Below are positions 55,919-64,000 of a DNA stretch of 64,000 nucleotides, piece by piece. Source of the stretch: PALSA-612 sp963765295. GTDB taxonomy: Bacteria; Actinomycetota; Thermoleophilia; Gaiellales; Gaiellaceae. The DNA lies in assembly GCA_963765295.1 (NCBI GenBank), contig CAVXVO010000005.1, positions 496,001 through 560,000 of the forward strand. Reading direction: 5' to 3'. The position numbers and the translations under genes were made by a program. The number at the start of each line of letters is the position of its first letter. The first letter of the stretch is position 1. A model generated the notes under the pieces. The model saw only the letters and a list, made by a program, of their open reading frames with translations. It was not told the origin of the DNA and ran no database searches.

Positions 55919-57031
55919 GTGCCGCGGATCTATCTCTCCCCTCCCCATCTCTCGGGCCACGAGCTCGTGCTGCTCCAGGAGGCGGTCGAGTCGAACTGGA
56001 TCGCGCCGCTCGGGCCGCACGTGGACGCGTTCGAACGAGAGCTCGCGGAGGTCGCCGCCGTGTCGCACGCGCTGGCGCTCTCGAGCGGCACAGCCGCGCT
56101 GCACCTGGCTCTGGTCGTGCTCGGGATCGGAGCCGGTGACGAGGTCGCCTGCTCCTCGCTGACCTTCTCCGCGAGTGCGAACCCGGTCCTCTACGTGGGC
56201 GCGACGCCGGTCTTCGTCGACGTCTCCGCCGATACCTGGACAGTCGACCCGGAGCTCCTCGACCGCACGCTCGGCGAGCGGCCGCAGGTGCGCGCCGTCG
56301 TCGCGGTCGACCTCTACGGCCAGTGCTGCGACTACGACGCGCTGACCGAGATCTGCGAGCGGCGTGGGGTCGTGCTCGTCCAGGACGCCGCTGAGTCGCT
56401 CGGCGCGAGTTACCGCGACGCCCCGGCGGGCGGCCAGGGAGCACTCGCCGCCTTCTCGTTCAACGGCAACAAGGTGATCACGACCAGCGGCGGCGGGGCG
56501 CTCGTCTCGCGCGACGAACGGCTGATCGAGCACGCGCGCAAGCTCTCGACGCAGGCGCGCGAGCCGGCGCCGCACTACCAGCACACGGAGCTCGGGTTCA
56601 ATTACCGGCTCAGCAACCTGCTCGCGGCCGTCGGGCGGGCGCAGCTGGAGGTGCTGGGCGAGCGCGTCGACGCGAGGCGCCGGATCAACGCGCGCTACCG
56701 GGAGCTGCTCGCAGGCGTGCCTGGCATCTCGTTCATGCCGGAGGCGCCCTACGGACGCCCGAACTGCTGGCTCACCTGCATCCTCGTCGACCCGGACCAA
56801 GCAGGCACGGATCCCGACACGATCCGGCTGGCGCTCGAAGCGGAGGACATCGAGGCGCGCCCGCTCTGGAAGCCGATGCACCTGCAACCCTTCTTCGCCG
56901 GCGCGCCGATGGTCGGCGGAGACGTGTCGGCCTCGCTCTTCGAGCGCGGGCTCTGCCTGCCGAGCGGCTCCGTGCTGGCCGACGACGACCAGCGGCGCGT
57001 GGTCGAGATCCTGCTCGCGACGAGAGGCTGA
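55919..57031 (+). CDS. DegT/DnrJ/EryC1/StrS-type PLP aminotransferase
   Basis: 370 residues from GTG 55919. ALSSGTAALHLAL (cofactor phosphate loop), VQDAAES with Asp156, FSFNGNKVITT with Schiff-base Lys185, and HTELGFNYRLSNLLAAVG. Family transaminates keto-sugars for surface polysaccharides or antibiotics. No sugar nucleotide genes lie nearby, so its pathway is not clear. Confidence 0.92.
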   Translation: MPRIYLSPPHLSGHELVLLQEAVESNWIAPLGPHVDAFERELAEVAAVSHALALSSGTAALHLALVVLGIGAGDEVACSSLTFSASANPVLYVGATPVFVDVSADTWTVDPELLDRTLGERPQVRAVVAVDLYGQCCDYDALTEICERRGVVLVQDAAESLGASYRDAPAGGQGALAAFSFNGNKVITTSGGGALVSRDERLIEHARKLSTQAREPAPHYQHTELGFNYRLSNLLAAVGRAQLEVLGERVDARRRINARYRELLAGVPGISFMPEAPYGRPNCWLTCILVDPDQAGTDPDTIRLALEAEDIEARPLWKPMHLQPFFAGAPMVGGDVSASLFERGLCLPSGSVLADDDQRRVVEILLATRG

Positions 57032-57034
57032 GAG

Positions 57035-57961
57035 CTACGCGCCGGCGCGCGCGACGGCCACGCGATCGAGCCAGTCGGTGTAGCGCTCGTTCTTGCCGCG
57101 AACCGTGTCCCAGTAGGCCTGCTGGAGCTGAAGCGTGATCGGGCCGGCACCGATCTCCTGGTCGTCCACGGCGCGCACCGGCGTGACCTCGGCGGCCGTG
57201 CCCGTCATGAACACCTCGTCGGCCAGGTAGAGCTCGGGCCGGATCAGGCTCCGCTCGTGGACCGTGTAGCCGAGGTCGCGGGCGAGCTGCATCACCGTCT
57301 CGCGCGTGATGCCGGGCAGGATCGAGGTCGAGAGCGGCGGCGTCGAGAGCACGCCGTCCTTGACCACGAACACGTTCTCTCCCGGGCCGTCGGCGACGTA
57401 GCCGTCGTCCGTGAGCAGGATCGCCTCGTCGTAACCCGCGCGGCGCGCTTCGTGGGTCGCGAGCATCGAGTTCAGGTAGATGCCGGTCGCCTTGGCCACG
57501 TGCGGGATCGTGTTCGGCCCGACGCGCTTCCAGGAGGAGATCATCGCCGTGATGCCCTTGCGCTGGCCCTCCTCGCCGAGGTAGGCGCCCCACGGCCAGA
57601 CCATGATCGCGACCTCGACCGGGTTCGTCCCGGTGTGGACGCCGAGCTCGCCGTAGCCGAAGAACGCGATCGGCCTGACGTAGCACTCGTCGAGCCCGTT
57701 GACTGCGACCGTCTCGTGGACGGCCGCCCGCAGCTCGTCGGCCGTGTACGGAAGCGGCATGTACAGGAGCCGCGCAGAGTCGGCGAAGCGGCGCAGGTGA
57801 TCCTCGAGCCGGAAGACCGCGGGGCCGTGGTCGGTCGCGTAGCAGCGGATGCCCTCGAAGACGCCGGTGCCGTAGTGCAGCCCGTGCACGCCGACGTGGA
57901 TCTTCGCGTCCGCCCAGTCGACGAGCTCGCCGCTGAACCAGATCTTCTCGGTTTCCTGCAT
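57035..57961 (-). CDS. ilvE: Branched-chain amino acid aminotransferase
   Basis: 308 residues. VHGLHYGTGVFEGIRCYATDHGP, YVRPIAFFGYGELGV, Lys157 in HVAKATGIYLNS, ILLTDDGYVADGPGENVFVV, and ITRETVMQLARDLGY. Transaminates valine, leucine and isoleucine. Convergent stop with the DegT gene. Confidence 0.93.
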   Translation of the reverse strand: MQETEKIWFSGELVDWADAKIHVGVHGLHYGTGVFEGIRCYATDHGPAVFRLEDHLRRFADSARLLYMPLPYTADELRAAVHETVAVNGLDECYVRPIAFFGYGELGVHTGTNPVEVAIMVWPWGAYLGEEGQRKGITAMISSWKRVGPNTIPHVAKATGIYLNSMLATHEARRAGYDEAILLTDDGYVADGPGENVFVVKDGVLSTPPLSTSILPGITRETVMQLARDLGYTVHERSLIRPELYLADEVFMTGTAAEVTPVRAVDDQEIGAGPITLQLQQAYWDTVRGKNERYTDWLDRVAVARAGA

Positions 57962-57973
57962 CTCTTTCGAATC

Positions 57974-58456
57974 TTACGGGTCGGCCACGAGGTCGACCAG
58001 AGTGGCCACCGCGAGGCGCACGAGCTCCGCCGGTGCGACGCGGGCGATGTGCGTCGGCGAGCCCGCCCCGACCCAGACGTAGTCGCGGAGCATCAGCCGG
58101 CGGTCGATGAGCGCGAGGTCGACGCGGTCGACCCCGAACGGTGCCACGGCGCCCGGCTCGAAGCCGGTCAGCTCGTGCACGCGCTCGGGTGTCGCGACCC
58201 GTACCTTCTCGACTCCGAGCGCCGCGGCGATCTTGCCGGCGTCCGCGCGCCGGTCGCCCGGCACGAGCGCGAGGGCCGAGCGGCCGCCGCCCTCGAAGAC
58301 GAGCGACTTGACGATCTCGCCGACCGCGCAGCCGGCCGCTTCGGCAGCCGCCTCGGCAGTGTGCGTGCCGGCCGGGAACTCCTCGATCCGTACCTCCGCC
58401 CCCGCGGCGGCGAGGAACTCCGTCACCCGCTGGACTGGGTCGGGCCAGGTGGGCAT
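57974..58456 (-). CDS. YbaK/ProX-type aminoacyl-tRNA deacylase
   Basis: 160 residues from ATG 58456, two bases after the serA stop. EEFPAGTHTAEAAAEAAGCAVGEIVKSLVF (Lys of the family), ALALVPGDRRADAGKIAAALG, GFEPGAVAPFGVD. Removes mischarged amino acids from tRNA (proofreading in trans). Probably in the serA operon. Confidence 0.85.
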   Translation of the reverse strand: MPTWPDPVQRVTEFLAAAGAEVRIEEFPAGTHTAEAAAEAAGCAVGEIVKSLVFEGGGRSALALVPGDRRADAGKIAAALGVEKVRVATPERVHELTGFEPGAVAPFGVDRVDLALIDRRLMLRDYVWVGAGSPTHIARVAPAELVRLAVATLVDLVADP

Positions 58457-58458
58457 CG

Positions 58459-60036
58459 CTAGCCGAGGTCGATGAATCTCGCGTCGTCGAAGCCGGCGGC
58501 GAGGAACTCGTCGACGAGCTCGAGGGGAGCGGGCGTGTCGATCGAGAACGCCATCAGCGCCTTGCCGCCCTGGTTCGTGCGGGACACGGCCATGTTGGCG
58601 ATGTTGACGCCGGCCTTCCCGAGCGTCGTGCCGACGCGGCCGATCACGCCCGGCATGTCGTCGTAGCGGAAGAACGCCATCAAGGGCGACAGCTCGATCT
58701 CGATCTGGTACTCGAGCACACCCGAGAGCCAGAGCCGGTTGTCGCGTCCGATCGTCGTGCCCTCGACGACCGTCTTCGACCCGTTGGCGTGCACCGTCAC
58801 CTCGAGGAGGTTCGTGTAGCCGCGGGATTGCGCCCGCTTCTCCTCTTCGACCGAGATGCCGCGCTCGGCGGCGATCAGCGGGGCGTTCACGAAGTTGACC
58901 AGGTGATCGCAGCGGCCCTGAAACGCGCCGTTCAGCGCCGCCACCGTCAGGAGACGTGTGTCGCGCTCGGCGAGCGCGCCGAGGTAGGCGAGCGTGATCC
59001 GGTCGGCTCGGCCCTCGGCGAGCTCCATCGCCAGCCGCCCGAGCTTGGTCGCGAGCGGGATGAACGGGCCGAGGACGTCGAGGTCCTCGGCGCCGACGGA
59101 AGGGATGTTGACGGCGTTCGAGACGAGCCCGCCGGCGAGCGCAGCCGCCACCTGCTCGGCCACGATCACGCCCGCGCGGTCCTGCGCCTCCTCGGTCGAG
59201 GCGGCGAGATGCGGCGTCACGATGACGTTGTCGAGTTCGAGCAGCGGCCCCGAGTACGGCTCCTCGGAGAAGACGTCGAGCGCCGCCGCGGCGATCTTGC
59301 CCGAGCGCACGGCCTCGGCGAGCGCGTCCTCGTCGACGAGGTCGCCGCGCGCGGTGTTGACGATGCGCACGCCGTCGCGCATGCGCGCGATCGTCTCGGT
59401 GCCGATCAGCAACCGCGTCTGGTCGGTGAGCGGGGCGTGCAAGGTGAGGAAATCGGCGCTTGCGAGCAGGTCGTCCAGGTCCTCCGCCCGCTCGACGCCG
59501 AGCTCGCGGAAGCGGTCGCGGGCGACGAAGGGGTCGTGCGCGACGACCTCCATGCCGAGACCGAGCGCGCGCCGGGCGACCTGCTGGCCGATCCGTCCGA
59601 AGCCGACGACCCCGAGCGTCTTGTCGGCGAGCTCGATCCCGCCGTACCGCGAGCGCTCCCACCGGCCCTGCTTGAGCGCCGCATACGCCTGGGGGATGTT
59701 CCGCGAGAGTGCGAGCAGCAGGCCGATCGTGTGCTCGGCGGCCGAGACGACCGTCGACTCGGGAGCGTTCGCGACGACGATGCCACGGCGGGTCGCGGCC
59801 TCCACGTCGACGTTGTCGACGCCGACGCCCGCGCGGCCGATCACCTTCAGCCGCTCGGCACGCTCGATCAGCTCGGCGGTCAGCTTCGTCGCCGAGCGGA
59901 TGACGATCCCGTCGTAGCGGCCGATGATCTCCGAGAGGTCGGAGTCACCGTCGACGTCCACCTCGAAGCGTTCGCGGAGCAGCTCGAGGCCCGCCTCCGC
60001 GATCGACTCGCGGACCAGAACTTTCAGGCGGGCCAA
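58459..60036 (-). CDS. serA: D-3-phosphoglycerate dehydrogenase
   Basis: 525 residues: substrate domain, GVVGFGRIG nucleotide motif at 142-150, catalytic Arg in NTARGDLVDEDAL, Glu in FSEEP and His in TPHLAAST, then an ASB intervening domain and a C-terminal ACT domain (YDDMPGVIGRVGTTLG). The long form with ACT is serine-feedback regulated. First step of the phosphorylated serine pathway. Confidence 0.95.
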   Translation of the reverse strand: MARLKVLVRESIAEAGLELLRERFEVDVDGDSDLSEIIGRYDGIVIRSATKLTAELIERAERLKVIGRAGVGVDNVDVEAATRRGIVVANAPESTVVSAAEHTIGLLLALSRNIPQAYAALKQGRWERSRYGGIELADKTLGVVGFGRIGQQVARRALGLGMEVVAHDPFVARDRFRELGVERAEDLDDLLASADFLTLHAPLTDQTRLLIGTETIARMRDGVRIVNTARGDLVDEDALAEAVRSGKIAAAALDVFSEEPYSGPLLELDNVIVTPHLAASTEEAQDRAGVIVAEQVAAALAGGLVSNAVNIPSVGAEDLDVLGPFIPLATKLGRLAMELAEGRADRITLAYLGALAERDTRLLTVAALNGAFQGRCDHLVNFVNAPLIAAERGISVEEEKRAQSRGYTNLLEVTVHANGSKTVVEGTTIGRDNRLWLSGVLEYQIEIELSPLMAFFRYDDMPGVIGRVGTTLGKAGVNIANMAVSRTNQGGKALMAFSIDTPAPLELVDEFLAAGFDDARFIDLG

Positions 60037-60118
60037 AGGCGTTTCCCCGCCTCCAAAGACGCCACTGTCACCGCGACCTTGTCGCGGTGTGCGAGGGGAA
60101 CCCGCTGCGCGCCCTCGC

Positions 60119-61273
60119 TCACACCTGCGCGCCCTCGGCGTACACGTCGAGAGCCCGGGTGACCGCGACGCCGCGCTCGATGTCGGCGCCGAGGTCGGCG
60201 AGCCCGAGCTCGACGGCGCCGAGCGCGGTGGCGATGTCGAACACGTCGTAGTAGCCGATGTGCCCGATGCGAAAGACCTTCCCCTTCAGATGCGCCTGGC
60301 CGTTCGCCAGCTGGACGCCGTGACGGTCGCGGAGGAGCGCGACGAGCTCGGTCGCGTCGATCCCCTCCGGCGTCCTGATCGCCGTCACGACCGCCGCCGA
60401 GTCGTCGTCGGGCGAGAAGAGCTCGAGGCCCATCGCCTTCGCGCCCTCGCGGCAGGCGCGGCCGAGCAGCCGGTGGCGCTCGAACGCCTGCTCGAGGCCG
60501 CCGTCGAGGATCATCCCGAGAGCGACGTTCAGCGCGACGACGAGCGAGGTCGCCGGGGTGAACGCGGCGTCGAGCTGCTGCTGAGCCTTGCGCGTGCGGT
60601 CCCAGTCGAAGTAGTAGCGCGGCGACGAGGAGCGCCCCTCCGGCGCCCACACGGCGTCCGAAACCGATGCCATCGCGAGCCCGGGTGGCGTCATCAGCGC
60701 CTTCTGAGACCCGGCGCAGGCGACGTCGATCCCCCATGCGTCCACCTCGAGGGGCACCGCGCCGACGCTCGAGATCGCGTCCACGACGACGTGCGCGCCG
60801 CTCGGGCGGACGGCGGCGGCGAGCGCCTGCACGTCGGCCACGACGCCGGTCGACGTCTCCGAGTGCGTGAGGAAAACCGCGTGCGCGCCGCTCGTCTCGG
60901 CGAGCGTCGTGGCCAGGTCGTCGGCGGACGGCACCTCTCCCCACTCGTAGCGCAGCGCGACGACCTCGCAGCCGTAGCGCTCCGCGATCTGCGTCCAGCG
61001 CTCGCCGAAGCTGCCGGCGGACACGACGACGACCCTGGTTCCGGGCGAGCACAGGTTCGCGACCGCGGACTCCATCGCGCCGGTGCCGGAGGCAGTGAAG
61101 AGGAGGACGTCCGAGGACGTCCGGAAGATGTCCTTCAGCCGCTGGAGGCATTCGCTGTAGACGGGACGGAAGTCGGAGCCGCGGTGGTGGACGACCGGCT
61201 GGGCGAGCGCCGCGAGCACCTCCGGCGGCACCGTGGTCGGGCCGGGCGTGAAGAGATAGCGTTTCGGGCTCAC
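60119..61273 (-). CDS. Class V aminotransferase (serine-pyruvate/alanine-glyoxylate or SerC-type)
   Basis: 384 residues. LFTPGPTTVPPEVLAA start, LLFTASGTGAMESAVANL, HSETSTGVVADV, VVDAISSVGAVPL and CAGSQKALMTPPGLA with PLP-Lys191. In this position, upstream of serA, it likely replaces SerC in making phosphoserine; a serine-glyoxylate enzyme is the alternative. Confidence 0.88.
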   Translation of the reverse strand: MSPKRYLFTPGPTTVPPEVLAALAQPVVHHRGSDFRPVYSECLQRLKDIFRTSSDVLLFTASGTGAMESAVANLCSPGTRVVVVSAGSFGERWTQIAERYGCEVVALRYEWGEVPSADDLATTLAETSGAHAVFLTHSETSTGVVADVQALAAAVRPSGAHVVVDAISSVGAVPLEVDAWGIDVACAGSQKALMTPPGLAMASVSDAVWAPEGRSSSPRYYFDWDRTRKAQQQLDAAFTPATSLVVALNVALGMILDGGLEQAFERHRLLGRACREGAKAMGLELFSPDDDSAAVVTAIRTPEGIDATELVALLRDRHGVQLANGQAHLKGKVFRIGHIGYYDVFDIATALGAVELGLADLGADIERGVAVTRALDVYAEGAQV

Positions 61274-61391
61274 CGATTCAGGCTAGCTAAGAGCCCGGTT
61301 GCCGAAAGACGGGTGCTAGCACCACCACGCGGGCCGAAGAGGCTCGCTAGGCTGCGCCCCCGAGTCCGTCACCTAGGCCAGGGAGCCCTCG

Positions 61392-62135
61392 ATGACCAAC
61401 GTGGAAGCGAACGGAAACGTCGTCACTGCGGAGCAACTGACGCGCACCTACGGCAAGGGCGACACGGCCGTCGACGCTCTCCGCGGAGTCTCGCTCGCCG
61501 TCGCAGGCGGGAAGCTGACGGCGGTCATGGGACCGTCGGGCTCCGGCAAGTCGACGCTCATGCACCTCCTTGCCGGCCTCGACAAACCCACCTCCGGCGA
61601 GATCACGATCGCCGGGCAGAAGATCGCATTCCTCGACGACAACGCGCTGACCAAGCTGCGGCGCGAGCACATCGGCTTCGTCTTCCAGTTCTTCAACCTG
61701 CTGCCGATGCTGAGCGCCGAGGAGAACGTGCTGCTGCCGTTGACGATCGCCGGCGAGAAGCCGGACGAGGAGTGGTTCGAGGGCCTGCTGAAGAAGACCG
61801 GCCTCGCGGAGCGCCGGAAGCACCGGCCGAGCGAGCTCTCCGGCGGCCAGCAGCAGCGCGTGGCGATCGCGCGCGCGCTCGTCTCCAGGCCGACGGTCGT
61901 GTTCGCGGACGAGCCGACCGGCAACCTGGACTCGAAGACGAGCGGCGAGATCCTCGACCTGATGCGCGACTCGGTCGACAGCTACGGGCAGACGACGGTG
62001 ATGGTCACGCACGATGCGCGCGCGGCGGCGATCGCCGACCGGATCCTCTTCCTCGACGACGGCGAGATCGTCAAGGATCTCCCACGCTCCGACGCCAAGA
62101 CCGTGATCGCCGCGATGGAGGAGATCGGCACGTGA
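61392..62135 (+). CDS. ABC transporter ATP-binding protein (LolD/MacB type)
   Basis: 247 residues. Walker A GPSGSGKST (47-55), Q-loop FVFQFFNLLPML, signature LSGGQQQRVA, Walker B VVFADEPTGNLDS, H-loop VMVTHD. The stop overlaps the permease start as GTGA. Confidence 0.94.
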   Translation: MTNVEANGNVVTAEQLTRTYGKGDTAVDALRGVSLAVAGGKLTAVMGPSGSGKSTLMHLLAGLDKPTSGEITIAGQKIAFLDDNALTKLRREHIGFVFQFFNLLPMLSAEENVLLPLTIAGEKPDEEWFEGLLKKTGLAERRKHRPSELSGGQQQRVAIARALVSRPTVVFADEPTGNLDSKTSGEILDLMRDSVDSYGQTTVMVTHDARAAAIADRILFLDDGEIVKDLPRSDAKTVIAAMEEIGT

Positions 62136-64000
62136 TCAGGGTCGGGCTCCGGGCGCTCTGGGGCCGCAAGCTCCGGACCCTGCTGACCGGATTCGCCATC
62201 GTGCTCGGCGTCGCGACGATCAGCGGCACGTACATCCTGACCGACTCGATCTCGCACGCGTTCGACGCGATCTTCTCGAGCATCTACCGCAACACGGACG
62301 CGGTGGTGACCGGCAAGTCGGCCGTCAGCAAGAACTCGACGACGAACCTGCCGCCGTTCAACGAGAGCCTGCTCCAGCAGGTGCGCGACCTGCCGACGGT
62401 CGCGGCCGCGATCGGCGGCGTCGCGGACTCGAGCACGAATCTGATCGGCAAGAACGGCAAGGTGATCAGCTTCGGCGGCGCACCGCACCTCGGCTTCTCC
62501 GTCGACCCGAAGTACCCGGCGTTCAGCTCGCTCACGCTCGTCTCCGGCGGCTGGCCGAAGACCGGCGAGGTCGTGATCGACCACTCGACCGCGAGCAAGA
62601 AGCACATCACGGTCGGCGACACGATCAAGATCGAGGCGCAGGGCAGCTCGAAGCCGTTCCGCGTCTCCGGCCTCGTCAAGTTCGGCTCGAGCTCGCTCGA
62701 CATCGGCGGCGCCACGCTGGCCGGCTTCGACCTGGCCACCGCGCAAGCGCTCTTCCGCAAGGTCGGCAAGCTCGACGACATCCGCATCTCCAGGAAACCC
62801 GGGGTCACCGAGCCGGCGCTGCTCGCGCAGGTGAGGAGCATCCTGCCGGCACAGACGCAGGTCCGGAGCGGCACGGAGCAGGCGCAGACGGACGCGAGCG
62901 ACACGAAGAGCTTCACGAGCTTCCTGCAGGACTTCCTGCTCGCCTTCGGCGGGATCGCGCTCTTCGTCGGGGCGTTCGTGATCGCGAACTCGCTGTCGAT
63001 CACGATCGCGCAACGGACCCGCGAGTTCGCGACCCTGCGCACGATCGGTGCCTCGCGGCGCCAGATCCTGCGCCTCGTGCTCCTCGAGTCGACGGTGATG
63101 GGCGTGCTGGCGTCCGTGACGGGCCTTTTCTTCGGCCTCGCGCTGGCCAAGGGATTGTTCTCGCTGTTCGACGCGGTCGGCTTCACGCTGCCGAACACCG
63201 GGCTCCTCCTGCAGGCGCGCACCGTGATCGTGGCCCTCCTCGTCGGCATCCTGGTCACTGTCCTCGCCAGCCTGCGACCGGCGATGCGCGCGACGCGCGT
63301 GCCCCCGATCGCGGCCGTGCGTGAGGGCGCGACGTTGCCGCCCGGCCGCTTCGCCGGCTACCGCGCGTACATCTCGGGCACGCTCGCCATCCTCGGATTC
63401 GCGGCGTTCGCCTATGCCCTGTTCGGCAGCGGCCTGTCGACCACCGCCATCCTCGTCTTCATGGGGCTCGGCGCGCTCCTCATCTTCATCGGCGTCGCGC
63501 TCTTCTCGTCGCACCTCGTCGTGCCGCTAGCGACCGCCATCGGCTGGCCCGGGTCAAAGCTCGGCGGTGCGGCCGGCGTGCTCGCGCGCGAGAACTCGCA
63601 GCGGAACCCGCAGCGGACGGGCTCGACGGCAGCCGCGCTGATGATCGGCCTCGCGCTCGTCACGCTCGTCGCGATGCTCGCATCCGGCATTCGCGGCTCG
63701 TTCTTCGATGCCGTCAACAAGCTCGCGCAGGGCGACTACGCGGTCACTGCCCAAAACAACTTCGACCCGATTCCCGTCGCGACCGAGAATCCCATCCGCG
63801 CGACGCGGGGCGTGACCGCCGTCGTCGGTGTCCGAGAGGCCGACGTGCGCATGTTCGGATCGACGCACAGCCTGACCGCGATTGGCCCCGGTGGCAGCCG
63901 CGTGCTGAAGATGAACTGGATCGCAGGGCCGGGTCAGGCGACCTTCGAGACGCTGGGCGAGAACGGGGCGTTCGTCGACGACACGTTCGCGAAGGACCAC
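62132..64000 (+). CDS. FtsX/MacB-type ABC permease (3' truncated by window edge)
   Basis: Open from GTG 62132 to the last base with no stop, at least 623 residues. First helix RKLRTLLTGFAIVLGVATI, a long extracytoplasmic domain (about 45-260), a FtsX core of three helices (FGGIALFVGAFVIANSLSITIAQRTREFATLRTIGAS segmentally), then further helices and a second extracytoplasmic part. Partner of the ATPase 61392-62135. Such pairs export lipoproteins, peptides or drugs; substrate unknown. Confidence 0.9.
   Translation, partial: MIRVGLRALWGRKLRTLLTGFAIVLGVATISGTYILTDSISHAFDAIFSSIYRNTDAVVTGKSAVSKNSTTNLPPFNESLLQQVRDLPTVAAAIGGVADSSTNLIGKNGKVISFGGAPHLGFSVDPKYPAFSSLTLVSGGWPKTGEVVIDHSTASKKHITVGDTIKIEAQGSSKPFRVSGLVKFGSSSLDIGGATLAGFDLATAQALFRKVGKLDDIRISRKPGVTEPALLAQVRSILPAQTQVRSGTEQAQTDASDTKSFTSFLQDFLLAFGGIALFVGAFVIANSLSITIAQRTREFATLRTIGASRRQILRLVLLESTVMGVLASVTGLFFGLALAKGLFSLFDAVGFTLPNTGLLLQARTVIVALLVGILVTVLASLRPAMRATRVPPIAAVREGATLPPGRFAGYRAYISGTLAILGFAAFAYALFGSGLSTTAILVFMGLGALLIFIGVALFSSHLVVPLATAIGWPGSKLGGAAGVLARENSQRNPQRTGSTAAALMIGLALVTLVAMLASGIRGSFFDAVNKLAQGDYAVTAQNNFDPIPVATENPIRATRGVTAVVGVREADVRMFGSTHSLTAIGPGGSRVLKMNWIAGPGQATFETLGENGAFVDDTFAKDH

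Overview
This 64 kb window comes from a high-GC actinobacterium. The gene set (LuxR/MalT-like regulator, DUF370/RemA-like protein, SerA paired with a class V aminotransferase, a TPP-controlled thiG-thiS-thiE cluster) and the rRNA sequences suggest a deep-branching member such as Thermoleophilia (Gaiellales/Solirubrobacterales). This placement is inferred from the look of the sequence; no search was run.

Layout. 1-1.0 kb: the C-terminus of a glycoside hydrolase and a small helical protein. 1.06-22.5 kb: an accessory block rich in membrane and stress genes: cNMP-binding protein, CMD-family protein, DUF4239, two YihY/BrkB proteins, DHA2 drug exporter, lipoprotein, DUF1269, DUF1622, a MalT-like LuxR regulator, a two-TM K+ channel, TMEM175, a PLDc_N-type small membrane protein, DUF2252, a CPA1 Na+/H+ antiporter and an adenylate cyclase. 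The block ends at an intact tRNA-Leu(CAG), and a 32-nt copy of the 3' end of that tRNA lies at the other end (1056-1087), as expected of an integrated island. Four copies of one palindrome, each with a -10-like element exactly 51 nt downstream, define a putative private regulon inside it.

22.6-39.1 kb: DHFR-like protein, secreted subtilase, 3-hydroxyisobutyrate dehydrogenase family, PQQ-type beta-propeller, slipin, a DEDD exonuclease/UvrC-like fusion with a LexA-type box in front, a Ser/Thr kinase with a lipoprotein, an MFS exporter, a Tat-exported phospholipase C-type phosphatase, GNAT, a collagen-like secreted protein, and an integrase remnant next to tRNA-Asn. 39.2-46.0 kb: thiamine thiazole genes (thiG-thiS-thiE) behind a TPP riboswitch, dnaG, dgt, SDR, histidine phosphatase and an M48 protease. 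46.0-51.2 kb: an rRNA operon on the minus strand (16S-23S-5S, no spacer tRNA) with processing stems and a boxA. 51.3-64 kb: tyrS (badly frameshifted), a class A PBP with PASTA repeats, 3-methyladenine glycosylase, DUF370, DegT aminotransferase, ilvE, YbaK-like deacylase, serA, class V aminotransferase, and an ABC ATPase with an FtsX-type permease that runs off the right edge.

Many conserved genes (thiG, thiE, dgt, tyrS, DUF2252, an MFS exporter, a DHFR-like protein) carry single-base frameshifts. For housekeeping genes this points to unpolished indel errors rather than real decay; coordinates near these points should be treated with care.
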